NCBI GenBank assembly: GCA_905221605.1
Contig: CAJNDS010002127.1
Location: forward strand, 383,149-447,148
Origin: Symbiodinium natans
Taxonomy: Eukaryota > Sar > Dinophyceae > Suessiales > Symbiodiniaceae
DNA length: 64,000 nucleotides
Direction: 5' to 3'
The notes under the pieces were generated by a model. That model was not told the DNA's origin. It ran no database searches and worked only from the letters and a program-made list of their open reading frames with translations. This document shows positions 10,361 through 22,618 of the stretch, piece after piece (position 1 is the stretch's first letter; each line of letters begins with the position of its first letter). Made by a program: the position numbers and the translations under genes.

Positions 10361-11915
10361 CTCGCATCACTTGCTGAGAGAGCATCACACGCTGCATCAC
10401 TGCAAAACATGTTATGTGGAGGTGCAAGTGTACTGTCCCTTTTTCGGGTGCCAGTAAGATAGGCTCTCGTAAGCGATAATTGTGACATCGAGCCGAAGAA
10501 GGATTGCCGCTCTGGCTTCCAACGGCCAAACCTCGGTCCTTCCAAATCCTCGGCGTAGCAATCGGAGCGAAGCAATCCTCCAAGGGGGAGGCAGCAGACT
10601 TCATGAACGCTCGGCCCACGGCGATGTTGCATGCAGATCAACGTCAGCCCTGCAGCAGTGCTTGATGCGAAACAATGGTAAGGATGATGCAGCAAGTTTC
10701 ATGCTGTCAGAAGGAGGTGCACCAATTGAAATGGCAGTAGGGCATGGCCCCCAGAACAAATAAAGGACCTAGCGCCGCGCGAAATCATCGTCACGGCATT
10801 TTCTGGCGATCCAACTGATCCAACCATTGTCATTGCACCAAACGCGTCATCCCAGAGGCACCTGCCCCTTTTGGACGCTGCGACTACCTCAATGCGTCTG
10901 TCGCCACTGGCACCATATCGCAAGGATACGGCACAACACCTGCAACGCGTTGGACTGCCCAAAGTCGTTTTCCACGCGCGGCAAAACAATAAAAAAATGA
11001 ACGCATCACGCGGCATGCAAAAGTGAACGCGCCGCGCGGCAATGAACGCGTTTCGCGGATGCACAAGTGAACGCGCAACTGGGACATGCCCGCGCATCAC
11101 AGCTGGCTGCAAAAAAACCTGCCAACAAAGGCTGTGCGACCTGAGCTTCCTCAAAGGGTTCCAAAAAAGAAACCCATGAGTAGATGTAGAAGCGGTGTGC
11201 GAAATCGATGAGGAAACCGAGAAATGACCACAACAGCGCCATAGCCCAGATTCCCCTCGTCACCACCTCAAGCACTCAAGCCTCCACAGCTCCGCAGCTC
11301 AGGCATCCTGTTGCGATTCCGATCACGAGCAAATTTGCAGCGATGCCTTCTGACTTGAAACTGCACTCTGGTGCAGTTTAGCGTCGAAACGTTCTAGAAC
11401 AACTTCCTGAAACGTAGATCCTCGATTTGCTTAGCTGGACTGGCTTTATCCGGCTTCACTGAATGCCATTTCCGGATAAGATGCATTTTTGTGTTTTTTC
11501 GAACTCACCCAGTCTCTGCCCGGAAGACTCGGAAACAGACTCAATCTTTGCGGGGTATTCCGGAAGACTGCAGTCTTCCCTGTCGCTGCGAGTCCAGAAG
11601 ACGGGCAGGGAAGGAGGCGCTGGCCAGCGCGCAACAGCATACCCTGGCACTCGGGGTTGCACGTCGCCAGCCCGCACACGAGCGGCGGCAGACGTGGGGA
11701 GCCAGCGTAGCTCTCGAAGACGTGGCAGAACGGCTCTCCAGACTCGTGGCGTGGGAGCACTCCAGGAAGTCTTGGTGCGGCGGCAATCCAGGCACAGGGG
11801 CTGCAGGCTCTGCCGCTGCCCGGAAGGACTGGTGCACCGGCACGCCCGCGTCGATGGACGCAGAGCGCGCAGACGCCCCGCTGCTCCTGCAGCAGCAGCC
11901 CAGTCGGCCAATCTT
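10361..11915. other. No gene seen; overlapping GC-rich ORFs
   Basis: Several 120-170-codon frames overlap on both strands at 11446-12000. That is typical of GC-rich non-coding DNA: their peptides are rich in R, A and P, and none shows a domain. Confidence 0.4.
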
Positions 11916-12003
11916 GTGTGGACAATCCACTCAGAGTGAGACAGACATGTACTTAGAGAGTGTGGACAATCCACTCAGGGTGAGACAGACATCCACTTAG
12001 AGA
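11916..12003. repeat. 44-bp tandem duplication
   Basis: Two adjacent 44-bp units (11916-11959 and 11960-12003), starting GTGTGGACAATCCACTCAG, differ at three positions. GTGGACAATCCAC contains a short inverted repeat. Confidence 0.95.
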
Positions 12004-14590
12004 GTCCAACTGTACAAGCTAGCGAGCGTAAACGAAGTCGTGACTACAAGGAAGCAACCGCTGGAGCAGAGGCCCTTATTGCAAGACAACTTAAAGCAAG
12101 GCCAGCGAGGTGAGACCAAACAAGAAACTACCGGCATCACGTCACCCATAGCAATACTGCGCCACGTCTAGTACAGACATTAAGCGAAAGTATGGGTAGG
12201 CCGTAAGGCAAGGAACTTCCGTCACCTAAACTGCCCAACGCGTCCGTAAGGACAGTCCCCACACAAGCGCCAGGGCCGTAGCAATCGCGTAGCACTCAGT
12301 ACACCTTTCTTGCAGTTAGGTTGACAAGTGAGTGTGAATGCACAGAGAGTTGAGACCAAAAACTTGTTTTGCCACACAGTAGCAGCACAGCGCTCACAGC
12401 ACGCGGATGCGTGCTGTGAGGGCAGAGACCTCGCTGCGTTAACGCAATGCACTTCCTTGGCGTTCTCGCTCTCACTGACCAAGAAAAGCGGCTCTGACTG
12501 CAAGGGTTAGCAGGGGCACCGGCATGCTTGACCTGCAGGGTCCGTGTCATGCTCACAGGCGCGCCAGGCAGTTGCGCAGCGAAACGTGTCCCGCGGAGCT
12601 GAAAAAGGGCAAGTGAAACCCACTATTCTGGCAACCTATTCTTATGCAATTTGCAGAGACTGGCCAAGAAGCGGCCTTCTTGGCAGCCTGCAGCTTGCGG
12701 CTGCAGGGACAAAGCAGTCTGGGCATGCTGCAAGACCTCTTTGGGCTGGGCCCTCTGCGAGCAGGCGGGAGCGCACGACGCGCAGCCTAGCCTAGTGGTG
12801 CCCGGACTCGAGGGAGCACTCGACTCGTCGCTCCCCGCAGTAGCTGGGAATGTCCCGCGGCGCCGCCTCCCGTGGACCTGACGGGCACGTGCGCGGCCCG
12901 GTAGCCTTCCCTCGTGCCCTGCGCCATCCCCACGACGGGCCAAACATTGGTTGGTCGGATTCCCCCATTGACCTTGACTGCTGAGAAGAGGCTGAAGGTG
13001 CTGGTTGCTCTCGTTCCCCACACGCCGCCGTCGCATGCTCTCATATGTAGGTTGGGGCTTGAGGCGGCTTCTTGGCTTTCAGTGAGGCCGCTCGGCCTCT
13101 CTCTTGACGTATGCAACATATGAGGTATTCCTAAGCCAAAGCATCATGCCTGGTCCAAGCCTGGACCACGCTTAACGACTGCCGCCGCCACCACATGCCT
13201 CCACCCGTCTGCTCAATGTAGAGCGACTCGCAAAGCCATGCGCAGACCCACTTGTATCCCAACTGCAACAATAGCAGGCAGGAAGATGCAACCTTGTGGA
13301 CCTATTGAAAGGTTTTGTTAGTGCACCATTCTTCTGACTACAGGAGGTTTTCCTTTGAAAAGCCATGTGTCCTGCAGGCGCTCCGCCAGGTAGCTTCTTG
13401 CTTTGCGGCTCGTCTGCGGCCCTCTCTTGTTGCTGGCTCGAGCAAGTTAGGATCCCGATGGCAGTCTCAGCACATGATCCGTGCCCCTCCCCTGTTTAAA
13501 AGCACTTTACTTTGCTTGACACTGATTCGTGCCTCTCTCTGTGCTTTGGAATTGCTCACTATGTGTACAGCATCAAACCCGTCCTTTGACAGGTACTTTG
13601 GAGAATGACTTCTAGGCGCAGCGGTGAGGAAAAGGCTCGTAGTCTGATGCCACAGAACTCAGGCTGCTTTGGCGTCGATTGCACCGACAGACAGGGATCG
13701 CGCTGTAAGTCAGAGGCGCAGATAAAGACCGGTGCACGCAGAGGGAAGTGAATGCTGAGCATGGGGCCCTGGTATGCATTGCAAGGCTTGGCGCATTGAG
13801 AGAAATTTCGATGTTGGGCCCAACTAGTGCTCAAGACAGTCCAAGCCTGGACTATCAGTGGACGCTCCTCCAGACTGGATGTTGGCTGACCACATGCAGC
13901 TGCCGTTGTGAGTTTGCCTAAGTCTAGGCCACTCGTAGCAATGAGCACGAAAATATGCCTCATTTTGCGGCGCAGTTTACAGGTCGGCTGCTCTGCCGTC
14001 GACTGACAGAAAGCCTACAAAAGGGGAGGGCGCCGTGTCATTGCTGCCTTGTTTGAGGGTAAGTCTGACGCATGTCCTGTCTTTGCTGAGCAGGTGAAGC
14101 TTGGAGACGTGACCTGTCATCTGGCTCGAGAATTCATGAGCATTCACAACTTGCGAGTGGGGTTCCTCTTGTCGTGGTCTCCTTTTCCCTCCTCCCTCTC
14201 TTGGTTGTGGTGAGAACAAGGCCCCGCCAAGGCATGTACGTTTCCTTGCCGGTGGGCAATGAAATGGTGCACGTTTGGGTCACCACAATCGGTGACACAA
14301 TGATACTGGCAACGGACCATCGCTGTCCCTTGATGCCACGCCATCCACCACGCTCGGCCTCTGGCGGCAGCTCACTGGACGCACGTAGCAGTTGAACCCT
14401 CGCCGCTGGATCCCATGCAAGGCACAACAATTGCCTGTCCCGCAAAAAGGTGGCAGGTGTGGCGTCCACAAAGAAACGCGAAGTCTTGCGGCAAGTGGTT
14501 TTCTGCAAGACCCTAAGACCTGCTGTGGTGGGTCACTAAGTCCGGCGATAGGCCCTGATTGTCTTGAAAGCGCGTCCCTGCCACCCTAGG
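12004..14590. other. No gene seen
   Basis: About 2.6 kb with only short overlapping frames on both strands. None has a recognisable domain. The last part (14390-14590) has proline/arginine-rich open sequence leading into the gag-like frame and may belong to it. Confidence 0.35.
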
Positions 14591-14600
14591 CCGGTTCTCG

Positions 14601-15537
14601 TCACGTCCGGCCCCGCTGCCACCTTCCCCCCCACCGCCAGGCCCCCGGAACGAGGCAGAAGAGAAGGCCGCTGAGACTGCCAAGTTGGTTGCTGAAGCTG
14701 CAGCTAAAGCCAAGACTGCCGACCCGTTTTCTGAACCTGCTGGTACAACAGCGACGGGGTCGTCTTCGTCTACTTCTTTTAGTGGTGGGTCCACTCTTCA
14801 GAACCGAGCGGAGAAGTACCTGCCGCCCTTGCCACTGCTGGAGCATCAAGGCATGAGCAAAGGACGCATGCGAGAAGTGGAAACATGGCATGGCTATGTG
14901 GAGACTTTGAGTTCGTGGTTGGCTTTGCAAGACGAGGCTTTTGTTCGGGAGCTCCAACTGTGTTTCTGTTCGGGAGCTTCAACTGTGTGTGAAGGTGAGG
15001 CACGAGATACTCCAGAAGGATCTCAGTGTGGAAGTTGCAGCAAGGAGCGCTAAGCTGTTTAACTACCTGACCCAAGCCCTTGCGAAGTGGGAAAGGGGTC
15101 TGGAGTTGCTACGCTCTTGCTCGAAGCGACAGGCTTTGAGTGCCTGTGGGTACGAGGCCATGCGCACCATCACGCAGCAGTACAGCATAGTATCCCGCAC
15201 GGAAGCCGTCTTCGTACGTGACCAGTGTTTGAAGTTGCAGCACACGTGCCAACATATTCGGCGACCTACTGACCTCATTAGGCACCTTGAAGATGAGTTT
15301 TCTCGGTCTGAAGCAAAGCTGTCGAATTTCCCTGAACTTCTTCTGTCAGAGGCTGATCGGTGCAGTATCCTTTTGCAAGCGGTGAATACCGAACTTCGTC
15401 AATACGTTGTTTTGCATGGGAAGAGCAACGACTGGAACTCATTGTGCAGCAGCCTGAAGTACTACGAAGAACAGCTTCGACTCTGTGAGGCTCCAGTTGG
15501 AACGTCTCGATCCCTCAGTGACACTTGGCGACATTAG
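14601..15537 (+). pseudogene. Retrotransposon gag-like gene broken by a 25-bp duplication
   Basis: The frame has an alanine/lysine-rich N-terminal helix (EAEEKAAETAKLVAEAAAKAK) and a Ser/Thr/Gly linker. A conserved-looking alpha-helical core follows (PPLPLLEHQGMSKGRMREVE, then WHGYVETLSSWLALQDEAF, then an ARSAKLFNYLTQALAKWERG segment), ending in LRLCEAPVG. Gag-like proteins of dinoflagellate copia-type elements have this look as I remember them; this is inference and not a match I could run. At 14943-14967 and 14968-14988 GTTCGGGAGCT(C/T)CAACTGTGT is tandemly repeated with a 25-bp offset. That shifts the frame by one and splits the ORF into 14685-15053 and 14941-15537. No zinc knuckle, protease or RT follows, so this is a partial element. 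Confidence 0.55.
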
Positions 15538-15684
15538 GACCACGGGTCCAAGGCCACGAGTGTACGCGGCCCTGGCCCTAGCCAAGCCAGCCTCGTTCTG
15601 GAAGAGGAAGCCGAACCTTTGCGCGTGACGAAAATGAGGACCCCATAAGTAGGGCCGGTGGTGGCACGTGCCGTGGTGATAGCC

Positions 15685-15915
15685 TCAAAGAACTCGCTTT
15701 AACAAAAAGGTCCTGAATTCGAGCACGTCCCACCGGCACGGATCACCAGAAGGGCAGTCATTGGCTTCTCTACAGGCCTCCAGCAATGTCATCTCCGGGG
15801 TGCCCAACTCCTCAGCATGGTGTAAAAGATTCAGATGTGCCTTGATTTGCGTGACAACCTTTTCATACTGGGAAACGAAGCCAATTCGAGCATTCTTTTC
15901 GGATTTCATGCCCGA
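15685..15915 (-). pseudogene. Fragment with IGFVSQYEKVVTQI motif
   Basis: A 74-codon minus frame (KSEKNARIGFVSQYEKVVTQ at its start, TPEMTLLEACREANDCPS in the middle). It matches the plus-strand fragment at 10206-10360 at protein level. It looks helical and cytosolic. The family is not recognised. An overlapping minus frame (15863-16144) may be upstream sequence in another phase. Confidence 0.5.
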
Positions 15916-16144
15916 AAGTCAGAGCAACGTCGGCAAGCAGGTAAGTGAGCTCGTAACTTTGACCGATGCGTGTGCGGTCCTCCGGCCGCTCTGGCACGCT
16001 GACCAACCTGCAAGTTTCCAACCATCTTCCAGCCCTGCTGCGTAGCGGCCTAATCAGGAGGTGCTCCATTGTAGGCCCGGTAGGGAAGACCAGGCTTGGT
16101 CTGTCCTGTTGCATGACCAAGGTGCACGTTCCGGATAGCGACAA

Positions 16145-16496
16145 GCGTAGACTATGCGTGAAATTTCCGGCCGCAGCGACGTGCTAAGAGAGATGTTGAT
16201 TGGCCGGTCGCCTGCCATCCCTTTTAGTCCGGCCGCTTAGAAGAAGTGTGGATGCCTGCACAGGCCGGCTTTGGCTGAGTTCCAGCATCGAGCAGAGGAT
16301 ACCCAGCGCTGGGGCTTCGCCAGGCGTTAACGATGCCGCAGCATGTTCCGGCCCCAGCTGACGGTGGGTTTATCTCTCCGCCACGGGCCCGGGCCTTTCT
16401 GTATTTGCTCGCGTAACACTTCTTCAAGGTTGGACGGCGCAAAGGGGGAAGTCGGGATGGCATTGAGCCCGCATGTTTTCCGTTCAAGGAGTTCAG
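16145..16496. other. No gene seen
   Basis: GC-rich spacer with short shadow ORFs only. Confidence 0.35.
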
Positions 16497-18350
16497 TCAC
16501 AAAATGACAATTCGGGCGGAGCCGCCTGCCGGCTGCCTATGGTCGCCTATCATGATATCTAGCGCAGCTCCGATGTGAGCCAAAATGCTGTTGGCCGACG
16601 GAGTCCCTAAAGCCACGTCGACATTCGGCAAGGCCTTGGCCAGATCCGAGTAAGCATAACCTAGATGCAGATTCACCGCGCCGTGGGTGCAGGCGAAGAG
16701 CTTGGCTCGCCTTATCTCGTTAAATTTGCCGGGTGAGTGCTTCATATGTGAAGCCCCCCGGTGCGAGCTCAAACAGGGCGTCGCAGTCCAGGAAATGGGA
16801 GGCCATGCTTGCCGAGGGCGCCAGTCGAAAAGAAGTACAGCCGGCACCTTCGCTCCCGCCCCTGCGCGCGTGATTCCTCGGAGGGGCGCCAAATACACAG
16901 CAGGTCGGCCTGATGGTGTACAAACTTCAGGAAGGGGCAGAGCTAAAAATGGCATGGCGACTCCCCCACGCCGGGGGCCTCTCCGAACTGCCAACACCGC
17001 GGCAGTATACGAACCAGTGGAAAAACCCCTGATGCGGAGCTGCTTATGGCGGGTGTGCAAAGCAGTGATGGCGGCACGGTGAGGCATGTGAAGGTGAGCT
17101 CTGGCCGTGCTTTTCGCGAGTACGGCCTCCACCCTGGCCATGCGTGCTCGCACCGAGCCGGGCAGAGTACCTCCGCCAGGTGGTGGGGTAGGGAAAGGGC
17201 GTTGCTCCAATGACGAAAAGCGCTCTGGAGCAGCAGCAAAGCATGAGATGCATTGGCGCTGTTGGACAAGAGCAGCGGCACCTCGGTGTACGTACCGAGG
17301 GACGGCTGCGATCGCACTGGCCCTGTCCACTCCATGTCAAGACCAGACAGGCCATACGAGTTGCCATTTGGAGGATACACTGACAAAAATGCATACTATG
17401 CTGTGCAAAATGTCCTGACGCGGCAGCGGCTCCTTATCGGAGAAAGGAGGAAGCTTCCAATCACGCATAGCCTGCTTGGCAGTGAGGCGGTATAGTTGCC
17501 ATCGGTACACCCTACAACCTGTGCAAGGGTCGCGGTGCAGTCGTTCGTAAAGAGCGCAAGGCCCGGTACGTTGCCCTCCAGTGGCGCATGCCAGGGAGGA
17601 CATGTGCTCATTGAGCACACTTTCGCGGTGTCTCCAGAGCGGACGCTCCATTACCGAGTGCAAACATCCATGACGCAGGTAGAAAGCAACACCTGAAAAG
17701 GAGCGGCAGCTTAGCGCCATCCGAGAGCGCGGCCCACAGCGGGGGCGTGCGTCGCGTCCCCCAAACTGCTTCGGGTAGCGTGGGCAAGGACTTCACGTTC
17801 CCCCACTGCTGCAGGACCCGCTTCCCCGGGGCGGAGTAGCCGTGCACAAAGGGAACTGACGATCCAAACCTCATGCCGTGTAGAAGCAGCAAGAAGCCCT
17901 GCTCAAAGGGGCCCTGGCCCCAGGTTCGGACGCCTCGCACTCTCGAAACCGGGGAGCCCTCGAAGTTGATGCCGCCGGTCAGGTTCGAAAGGCCTTTTAC
18001 TTGTCAGGGAAGAAGATAACCAGCCCTCCCGCCACGGGGTGCGAGCCCCCTCCGGGATATGCGCATCTGGCGAGCAGGCCCACGGCGAAGCGGGCCGCTC
18101 CACTGTGCCCTGTGCCTCCTGCTCAGAGGCAGGGCAAAGCTTCTCAACTGCCATGGTGCCCAGCTGATAAAGGGGGTGCGGCTGTAGGAAGAGCATCTAG
18201 GACAGCGAAGCGACGTAACTCTTCCATTTCCCACTTGGCCGTGAACAGCGTGTCATGGTCAAGCAAGGCGAGTGTGGCATCAGGCACGAGGGCGCGCAAC
18301 ACTGCCAGGATCTCTGGCCCGGCCAGGTGTAATTGAGGGCTTTCAGGCCT
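16497..18350 (-). pseudogene. Decayed minus-strand coding region, unknown family
   Basis: Three protein-like patches lie in order on the minus strand but in different frames. Patch 1 (about 18282-18190) reads ATLALLDHDTLFTAKWEMEE then LRRFAVLDA. Patch 2 (about 17985-17780) reads LTGGINFEGSPVSRVRGVR, then TWGQGPFEQGFLLLLHGMRF and LPTLPEAVWG. Patch 3 (about 16640-16530) reads NVDVALGTPSANSILAHIGA then ALDIMIGDHRQ. The DHD in a hydrophobic setting resembles the metal-binding DxD of glycosyltransferases, but this is too little to assign a function. Many frame changes and stops separate the patches. It may continue from the gag-like ORF upstream (18354-19039) as one retrocopied transcript. Confidence 0.35.
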
Positions 18351-18353
18351 GCC

Positions 18354-19039
18354 TCAACAGTGGGGCCCATCCACTGAATGCGAGCCGCCAGATGAGCGGA
18401 AGAAAAGGGGGAAGTGAGGAATGCGCAGCAGAGGCCTGTTGTCGGTGACCAACAACAGCACATTAGCTTTTGCCTGTTGGGCTGCAAGCAACTGCGCGGT
18501 TGCAGGTGAGCAAGAAGTGCGACACAGTCCACATGACGGTGCAAGCCAGCCGGCGGGCTGGCGGTTTCCGAAAACCGTGACCCCTGGTGGCGGCAGGGGG
18601 AAGACACTCTCCGGTGTGCGCATGCACAGGAGAAGATTGCTCCAACAGCAGGAACTCCACCGGCGGTGTCCCTGTTTTTCCTCTAAGTCCATGCGTCTCA
18701 TGAGAGCAGCTATCAACTGCTGGTTCTGTTGAGTAGCCTGTCCTTGCTGACGCAAGAGCTCCAGTGTAGACTGGTTCTGCTGACGTAGCATCTCCAACAC
18801 GATGGCCTAGAAACCACTCTCGGCTCCTCCACCGCTGGCTGCAGGCAACGGTACTCCTGCCTGACTTCCCGCCGGTGAAGCCTGTGCTTGAGCTGGAGTT
18901 GCCGGAGGTGACTCAAAGGGGTTGGGTGCTTCCTGAGGTTGCGAAGCAGCAAAGCCTCTTCCTCCGGGCTTACGTCCGGTACTGGCACCTGAGAAGGGTC
19001 CGGAGCTTGGGCGGCCATGGTCTCTACTGGAACGTCCAC
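18354..19039 (-). pseudogene. Gag-like Q-rich coiled-coil ORF downstream of an SL relic
   Basis: The candidate start codons are ATG 19039 (MDVPVETMAAQAPDPSQVPV) or ATG 19018. The frame then changes into a G/P/Q-rich stretch (GFAASQPQEAPNPFESPPA) and, past an in-frame TAG, into LEMLRQQNQSTLELLRQQGQ and QQNQQLIAALMRRMDLEE, a clear amphipathic Q/L coiled coil. This layout (proline-rich N-terminus plus Q-rich coiled coil) resembles the N-terminal part of dinoflagellate retroelement gag proteins; that is inference. It is split by at least one frameshift and one stop. A perfect 12-nt match to the 3' half of DinoSL sits 50 bp upstream in the same orientation, which suggests the locus derives from a trans-spliced mRNA. 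Confidence 0.45.
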
Positions 19040-19088
19040 AGACGCTCCGCTACCATGTGAAAAACGCAGAGCTCTTTTTCACTCCACG

Positions 19089-19100
19089 CTTGAGCCAAAA
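19089..19100 (-). other. DinoSL relic (TTTTGGCTCAAG)
   Basis: On the minus strand these 12 nt equal the 3' end of the 22-nt dinoflagellate spliced leader. They are followed by about 50 nt of leader and the ATG at 19039. Genomic SL relics upstream of ORFs are known marks of retroposed, once trans-spliced mRNAs. The 5' ten nucleotides of the SL are not preserved. Confidence 0.6.
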
Positions 19101-21335
19101 CACCAGAGGTGTTCGGCAAGTCTCTCGCAGAGTCAGCGCAGCTTCACTTTCGTGAGTTCCATCTCAACTTTGTTAAACAAAGGAGGAACACACGCAAACG
19201 TCCTAGTGCTTCTCAGGACTTCCGTGCTTCAGCAAAACAAACACAAACACTCCAGCGCACAGCCATTCTGCTCGAACCTAGTACGACGACACGAGCGAAG
19301 CGAGGGTCGGCGGTCAAGGTCTGAAGAGCAAACTCAGAGCAACACGCACTTCTTCAAGGATGCTCTAAAGCATCTCCAGCGCCTCTCTGCTCATCATGCA
19401 CACTTCAAGCAACTCAAAACAAGCTTAAAGCAAGCTCAGGCCATGCCATGCAAATGTCTGTTCTTCCCAAAGCAAGCAACAGGTTTCAAACGTAGTTTCA
19501 CACTCATGCAGAGCAAACTCAAGGTTCATCCCACATGTGCAAGACATCATATCAACTGTAAGGGCACTCACAAGGAAGTCAAAAACTTTCACATAAACTC
19601 GCCATCCCAGGAGCTGGGCATCATTCATATCGTCTCTGGCGGCAAGCTTCTCTGCTTGGAGACATTCTCCACAGGCCTTTGAAGTCTTCGGTATCTCTCG
19701 ACCGAAGTTGCAGTGAGACGTTCTTGAGCTCGGTAGCAAGTTCCGAGAAGGCGGCTCCTGCTCTGCCAAGCCCATAATCTAAGCCAGCGGAGTCTCGTGG
19801 CGATTAGTCTTGCACCGTTGTGCGTCCTAAGTCTCACTCAAACCCCTCATGCACCCAAGTCAAACTTATGTATTTTCAGCTTTTAGTCTTCTCCGGCCAC
19901 TGACAACACAACCGTGCAGTAGCGGGAGTCTGTGTGCTGCGCCAAACAAGATAGCAGGGGTGAGGACGGACGAGCATGTCTTAGCGCACCTAGCAAGCCG
20001 CCGAGAGACAAAGGAGTGCTGGCGCTTTTGCCATAAGCATACGGGACTCAGGACAAGTAGTGTAGGCGTGCTGTGCCAAACATGAGCTGCCGCTATTGAT
20101 GTAGGCCCCCCCCAATAAAAAATTTCACCTCTATCTATCTATCTGTCAAACCCCCCCACCTTCCGAACCCATCCTCCTATCTCTCTAACCTCTATCCCCC
20201 CCCATTCCCCCAGGAGATAGAGGTTTAGCCGGCGTAACGTCCTGAGTCGCGCACGCCCCATCGCTTCCCTAGTGGGTTTGGAGGGGGATTCACTGCGTAG
20301 AGTGCTGTGTACAGATTCTGCGTCGACATGCTCAATTGAAATTCAATATCCTGCTCCTTTTCCTGTGCCCATGAACCTTGTTTGCCTTGGGAATTTAAAC
20401 ACGCGCATTATTCAGTGGTTAGGCTACTTCACGTGACTCTGCCGCCTATGGCAACCGCGGTCTTTCTGGAGACAACTGCTGCTCAAGCCCCCCGTAGCAA
20501 CAAGGTAGCTGCTAACCGTTGATGCAATGGCCCTCTGCCTCGACTTGGCGCCTGAGCAACCCCTGAGCAACTGAGGAAACTTCGTGGCTCGCCTCTTGTT
20601 GGTCCACCTGACCTCTTCTCATACGAGAATAAAACTGGAGTACTGGATTCTGACATTGCTCTTAACATTTTTAAAACGGCTGGATTGATTAAAGTGGCAG
20701 CCCACATTGGAGCCAACAATGCCTCGAGGCTGTTAATACGCGCTGCTTCCCACTTCATTAAAAGGGACTCATTGTCCACCTCCGAGAAGCTGAGGGACGC
20801 TGCTTCCTCTCCTAGGAGCAATGGGGGCTACAATCTCTTCGCACCTTGGGCTCTGTCTGTCCCTGCTGGCGCAATCTGCTTGCGGCACACATAAGAGGGC
20901 AAAGCATTATTATGCTCCCCGTCACACTCCATGCCTCCTGCAGAATTGCCGCTACCTCGATGAGTAACTGAGAGCGATGGCGCGGCCAAGTACCTCACGC
21001 ACCTCTTGGGTGATGCCAAACTGCTGGCCCCACCGAAACGAGGACCGGCGCCGCGCGTCGACGCACCCTTTGAACACAAGGCTGGCATTGAGCAAGCCCC
21101 GCAAGGCCTACGCCTCGTTCGAGTACGGGCAAGTGAAGCCACATTGGAGACAGCAATTGAGGCAGACTCCCCGGGCAACAGCCCTGTGCCCGCGGGGGTC
21201 CAGAGAGTGTCAGACTGCTCCACAGTGCAGGGGGGGGCGACCTTCTAGGTTCACCTTGTTTCAGTGCAAAATAGGCGAGTACGCTTTGTTACTCGTCCAC
21301 TCCCAGGCCACACTGCATCTGCTCCCACCTTTTCA
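19101..21335. other. No gene seen
   Basis: The 221-codon plus frame 19017-19682 runs antisense to the SL relic and the gag-like ORF start and has no domain. 20108-20215 holds C-runs and a short (CTAT)n. Nothing else can be supported. Confidence 0.4.
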
Positions 21336-21620
21336 CCCAGCAACCCAAACAACCACATAGATCCCAACACTAAGAAACACATCCAACCACAGCAACCCAA
21401 CTACATCGATCCACAGCTGAATTTGCCTTTCAGAGAGCAGATGCCTCCAGCTTGTCAGACTCAGTCCACATAAAGTACACACAGTGAGACTCCAGCAGCC
21501 TCTCTGCAGACTCTATGACTCCTGTCCTGCACACCACAGCACCCAACAACCACATCGATCCAAAAACTGTGAAGAGCTGCACCGAAAACCACCACCACAT
21601 AGATCCACAAGATATGCACA
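21336..21620. repeat. Diffuse CAACCACAT(A/C)GATCC repeats
   Basis: AACCACATAGATCC, AACTACATCGATCC, AACCACATCGATCC and ACCACATAGATCC recur at irregular 50-150 bp spacing. Non-coding. Confidence 0.55.
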
Positions 21621-22054
21621 CCCAGGTCGAGTCACTGTCTGGCTACGTGCAGAGATGCAATCACAAATTCGTCTCTGGTGCAGGCAGTTACCAGAACACA
21701 TACACACATACGTCAAACGTAAGAACACGGTCACCATAAACAAAGCCACATTGAGTTGCAAAGCAGTCCCTTAAAGAACGAATTACGAATTCAAGCACCA
21801 TTCCCAAATTCTAAATTACTGTGCACAAAATGCAAATTACCACTTGTACATGCAACACGAATTACAAATTAGTCCCGTCAGGCGACACACATCTTCACTT
21901 CTCAACTCAGTACACAAACTCGAAACCAGGAGAAAACCACGCAAAGGCCTATCTTTCTTGCAGGTAGAGTCCCCCGTCAGTCACCACTCTCCATTCAATG
22001 TGCTTAGGCAGCAGCTCGCCCTCATTCTGGATTGGTGGGAGCTGGTTGGGGTTG

Positions 22055-22130
22055 GACAGGGCCACTTTCCAGGAAGAAGGTCCCAAACGGTTGGACAGGG
22101 CCATTTTCCAGGAAAAAGGTCCCAAAACAT
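22055..22130. repeat. 38-bp tandem duplication
   Basis: GGTTGGACAGGGCCA(C/T)TTTCCAGGAA(G/A)AAGGTCCCAAA occurs twice back to back. Confidence 0.85.
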
Positions 22131-22325
22131 GCCATCATCGAGCCTGTTCTCGCATGTATTCAAAGGCAGTGGGCCTCCAGTGGCAACTCGGCCGTACCAG
22201 GTTTTCACGGTCCAGAATGCCCAGAGGAGCTCCATAAACACATGTCCAGAGGTAGCCAGAGTCTGCCTCCTCTACCTTACTCAGACATCCAGGGGCTCCT
22301 CGGCCAATTCCAGCGAGACTTCATA

Positions 22326-22560
22326 CTGCTCCAGCACCGGCTTTCATAGGTTGCACGAAAGCATTGTCCAGGGGAGCATTGTTCGTATCCCACGCGCAGT
22401 CCAAAAGAACACTGGGCAGCATGTTTGGGCTCACTGGGCGAAGCCTCATACTTCTGCAGCATCGGCTCTCAGAGGTTGCACGAAAGCACTGTCCAGGGGA
22501 GCATTGTTCGTATCCAAAGCACAGTCCAAAGAACACTGGGCAGCATGTTCGGGCTCGCTG
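22326..22560. repeat. 125-bp tandem duplication
   Basis: Two units run from CAGCA(C/T)CGGCT(T/C)TCA through AGGTTGCACGAAAGCA(T/C)TGTCC to ACTGGGCAGCATGTT(T/C)GGGCTC. The unit frame is kept open on both strands. The minus reading gives NMLPSVL...CFRAT-type peptides, but without a known domain. Confidence 0.85.
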
Positions 22561-22618
22561 GTTGCCATGGCATTGGACTAGTGTTCACTCATTCAACCAT
22601 CCGAACTAGGCCATCAGT

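Noticed and set aside
11446-12000. Three overlapping 150-170-codon ORFs on both strands
   Set aside because: GC-rich, mutually overlapping and without domain; expected by composition.
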